From Catalinimonas alkaloidigena (GTDB taxonomy: Bacteria; Bacteroidota; Bacteroidia; Cytophagales; Flexibacteraceae), in NCBI RefSeq assembly GCF_900100765.1, contig NZ_FNFO01000007.1, forward strand, positions 186,001 through 250,000: 64,000 bases of DNA, in the 5' to 3' direction. Below the pieces are notes generated by a model that saw only the letters and a program-made list of their open reading frames with translations, made no database searches and was not told the DNA's origin. Position numbers and translations under genes: made by a program. Shown here one piece after another: positions 62,168 to 64,000 of the stretch. Each line of letters begins with the position of its first letter. Position 1 is the stretch's first letter.

Positions 62168-62740
62168 TTAATTTCTGCTTAACGAATTGGCGCTGAGGGC
62201 TTCCAGTTCTTCCAAGAAGGTTTCGGTACGCCGCTTCGACTTGGAAATGGAGACGCGGGCCGACTGCACGAACTCGATCAGGCCGAACGGCTTCAACTCT
62301 TCGTACAGCTGCCGGATCTCCTGCCGCATGCCGGTTTTCTCGATGATCACGTACTCGCGCTCGATCACCAGCACCCGCGCAAAGTGGCGACGAATCATGG
62401 TTTCGACCCGGTTGCCGTTCATAAACACTTCCAGCGGCACGCGGTAGAGCGCCATTTCCTGAAAATGCGTCTCTTCTTCTTCGTACAGGAACGCACCCAG
62501 TACGTCAATGACGCGCCGAATCTGCTTCACCAGTTTCTCGGCCCGTTCGCGCGTCATTTTCACGACGATCGTGTAGCGGCTCACGCCGGCCACTTCCGTC
62601 TCCGACACGTTGATGCTGTCGATGTTGATTTTGCGGCGGGTGAAGATGATGGTGATGGCATTGAGCAGACCGCTCCGGTTTTCGGTCAGGACCGAAATGA
62701 TAAACGTGCGTTCCGGGTCGTGGTGTCCGTTGCTTTGCAT
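62168..62740 (-). CDS. ilvN: Acetolactate synthase small (regulatory) subunit
   Basis: 190 aa. ACT domain start TFIISVLTENRSGLLNAITI, then RRKINIDSINVSETEVAGVS, TIVVKMTRERAEKLVKQI and a C-terminal extension (FGLIEFVQSARVSIS). It binds the large subunit encoded just upstream and gives valine feedback. The gene lies 69 nt after ilvB. Confidence 0.92.
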   Translation of the reverse strand: MQSNGHHDPERTFIISVLTENRSGLLNAITIIFTRRKINIDSINVSETEVAGVSRYTIVVKMTRERAEKLVKQIRRVIDVLGAFLYEEEETHFQEMALYRVPLEVFMNGNRVETMIRRHFARVLVIEREYVIIEKTGMRQEIRQLYEELKPFGLIEFVQSARVSISKSKRRTETFLEELEALSANSLSRN

Positions 62741-62809
62741 AAAGGGTTCCGCCGGGGCGGAAGGTTAAAAGGTTGAAATTCTGTTCACGCTAGCCAGGGA
62801 GCGGAGCGG

Positions 62810-64000
62810 CTACTCCAGTAAAATATCGACCACAGAAGCACCCGTCGGTACCATCGGGAAGACGTTTTCCTCCTGTTCGACGACCACTTCCAGCAAGTAA
62901 GGACCGTTGTGGTCCAACATGGTCTGGAGGGCGCCTTTAATGTCTTCGCGGGCTTCCACTTTTTTCGATTCGATGCTGAACGCCTGCGCAATGGCTACGA
63001 AGTTCGGGTTGATCATCTCGGTTGCCGAATAGCGCTTGTCGAAGAACAGCTGCTGCCACTGGCGGACCATGCCGAGGAAGCTGTTGTTGAGGATGACGAT
63101 CTTCACGGGCACTTCGAACTGGAAGATCGTGCCCAGCTCCTGCAACGTCATCTGAAAACCGCCGTCGCCGATGATGGCCACCACTTCGCGCTGCGGGTTG
63201 CCGATTTTTGCACCGATGGCTGCGGGCAGCGCAAAGCCCATGGTGCCCAGCCCGCCCGACGTGATGTTGGTGCGCGGAAACTTGTACTGGTAGTACCGTG
63301 AGGCCGCCATCTGGTGCTGACCTACGTCGGTGACCGTGATGGCCTCGCTGTGGGTCATTTCCGAAATCAGGTTGATCACTTCCGGCATGCGCAGTTTTCC
63401 GGCGGTCGGGTGAACGGACCCCTGTACCACCTTTTCGTGCTCGATTTTATCGCAGGCACGGAACTCAGCGAGCCACTCGTGGTGAGTACGCTGTTCGACC
63501 AGCGGCAGCAATCCCTTCAGCGCCGCTTTGGCGTCGGCATTGATCGCCACCGTGGTCTTCACGTTCTTGTCGATCTCGGCCGGGTCGATCTCGATATGGA
63601 TCAATTTGGCCTGCTTGGCGTAGCGGCTCAGGTCGCCGGTGACCCGGTCGTCGAAACGCATCCCCACCGCAATCAGCACGTCGCATTCGTTGGTCTTGAT
63701 GTTGGGGCCATAATTGCCGTGCATGCCCAGGTAACCCACGTACAGTTCGTGGTCGGTCGGAAACGCCGACAGGCCCAGGAGGGTAGAAGCAACAGGAATG
63801 CCCGTCTTCTCGACAAACGTGCGGAACTCGTCTTGCGCTTCCGAAATCAGCACCCCCTGGCCGACCAGGATGTAAGGCTTTTTGGCCTCGTTGATCAATT
63901 GGGCGGCTTCTTCCAGGCATTTCGGGTCGGCCTTCGGATAGGGCGCGTAGCTGCGGATTTTTTCACACTTCTTGTAGGTGAAGTCGAACGCGGCAAACTG
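62810..64000 (-). CDS. ilvB: Acetolactate synthase large subunit, cut by window edge
   Basis: 397 codons are in the window, with the N-terminal part beyond base 64000. The frame continues past the apparent start near 63898 (a TTG), reading YAPYPKADPKCLEEAAQLI, so it must extend. ThDP-binding signature IIGDGGFQMTLQELGTIFQF with the closing NN is present, together with FDDRVTG and GLGTMGFALPAAIGAKIGNP. It condenses pyruvate or 2-oxobutanoate and heads the ilvB-N-C-A run. Confidence 0.93.
   Translation of the reverse strand, partial: QFAAFDFTYKKCEKIRSYAPYPKADPKCLEEAAQLINEAKKPYILVGQGVLISEAQDEFRTFVEKTGIPVASTLLGLSAFPTDHELYVGYLGMHGNYGPNIKTNECDVLIAVGMRFDDRVTGDLSRYAKQAKLIHIEIDPAEIDKNVKTTVAINADAKAALKGLLPLVEQRTHHEWLAEFRACDKIEHEKVVQGSVHPTAGKLRMPEVINLISEMTHSEAITVTDVGQHQMAASRYYQYKFPRTNITSGGLGTMGFALPAAIGAKIGNPQREVVAIIGDGGFQMTLQELGTIFQFEVPVKIVILNNSFLGMVRQWQQLFFDKRYSATEMINPNFVAIAQAFSIESKKVEAREDIKGALQTMLDHNGPYLLEVVVEQEENVFPMVPTGASVVDILLE

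Overview
The window looks like chromosomal DNA from a Bacteroidota bacterium, probably Cytophagales. The reasons are five proteins with type IX secretion (T9SS) C-terminal sorting domains, a Bacteroidetes-style atpD-atpC pair with a short epsilon subunit, Mrp/NifU, DUF983 and HTTM proteins of the kind usual there, and the moderately high GC. No rRNA, intact tRNA or CRISPR array was seen.

Region 1 (about 1-14.5 kb, minus strand) is the most unusual. It encodes a MotA/ZorA-like proton-channel protein with a long coiled-coil tail, a MotB/ZorB-like OmpA protein, a 1161-residue protein ending in an actin/Hsp70-type ATPase, a tubulin/FtsZ-like GTPase, a single-pass linker protein, a three-helix membrane protein, a VWA-like lipoprotein and a partial SNase-like lipoprotein. 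I read these as one envelope machine that joins a 5TM:2TM-type motor to actin-like and tubulin-like NTPases. Its layout recalls the Zorya motor, but the effector parts are different. The locus is peppered with REP-like palindromes, a frameshifted REP-associated transposase, a SUKH-family gene, a GNAT acetyltransferase and two low-GC orphan genes. Three core genes are preceded by closely similar 27-34 nt sequences.

Region 2 (14.7-36.2 kb) is mostly housekeeping and envelope metabolism: a DUF2891 lipoprotein, a HEPN-like gene between twin hairpins, a methyltransferase/ATP-grasp fusion, an M28 peptidase, two Tat-type ferritin-like proteins, a SerB-SerA fusion, a TPR histidine kinase, an HTTM membrane protein, NifU-Mrp, a DUF983 protein, a secreted ScyD-like protein, an M61 peptidase and a GH5 endoglucanase.

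Region 3 (36.6-42.1 kb) has a sigma factor with an overlapping small partner, a ClpP paralogue and an NTF2-like protein. It is followed by an AT-rich cassette-like island (RDD protein, orphan membrane protein) next to an attC-like palindrome. Then come a zinc-ribbon gene divergent from an SSB across a strong palindrome, and a putative ssDNA-annealing protein.

Region 4 (42.3-48.3 kb) holds OsmC, PurM, an AraC regulator, small membrane proteins, a Dph6-like ATPase and an amidohydrolase. Region 5 (48.9-53.8 kb) is a tandem family of three secreted T9SS proteins, the third broken by an in-frame stop. Region 6 (53.9-64 kb) has atpC-atpD, a D-threonine-aldolase-like enzyme with an M19 dipeptidase, a small OB-type protein, a methyltransferase, and the branched-chain amino acid run ilvB-ilvN-ilvC-ilvA, with ilvB cut by the window edge.
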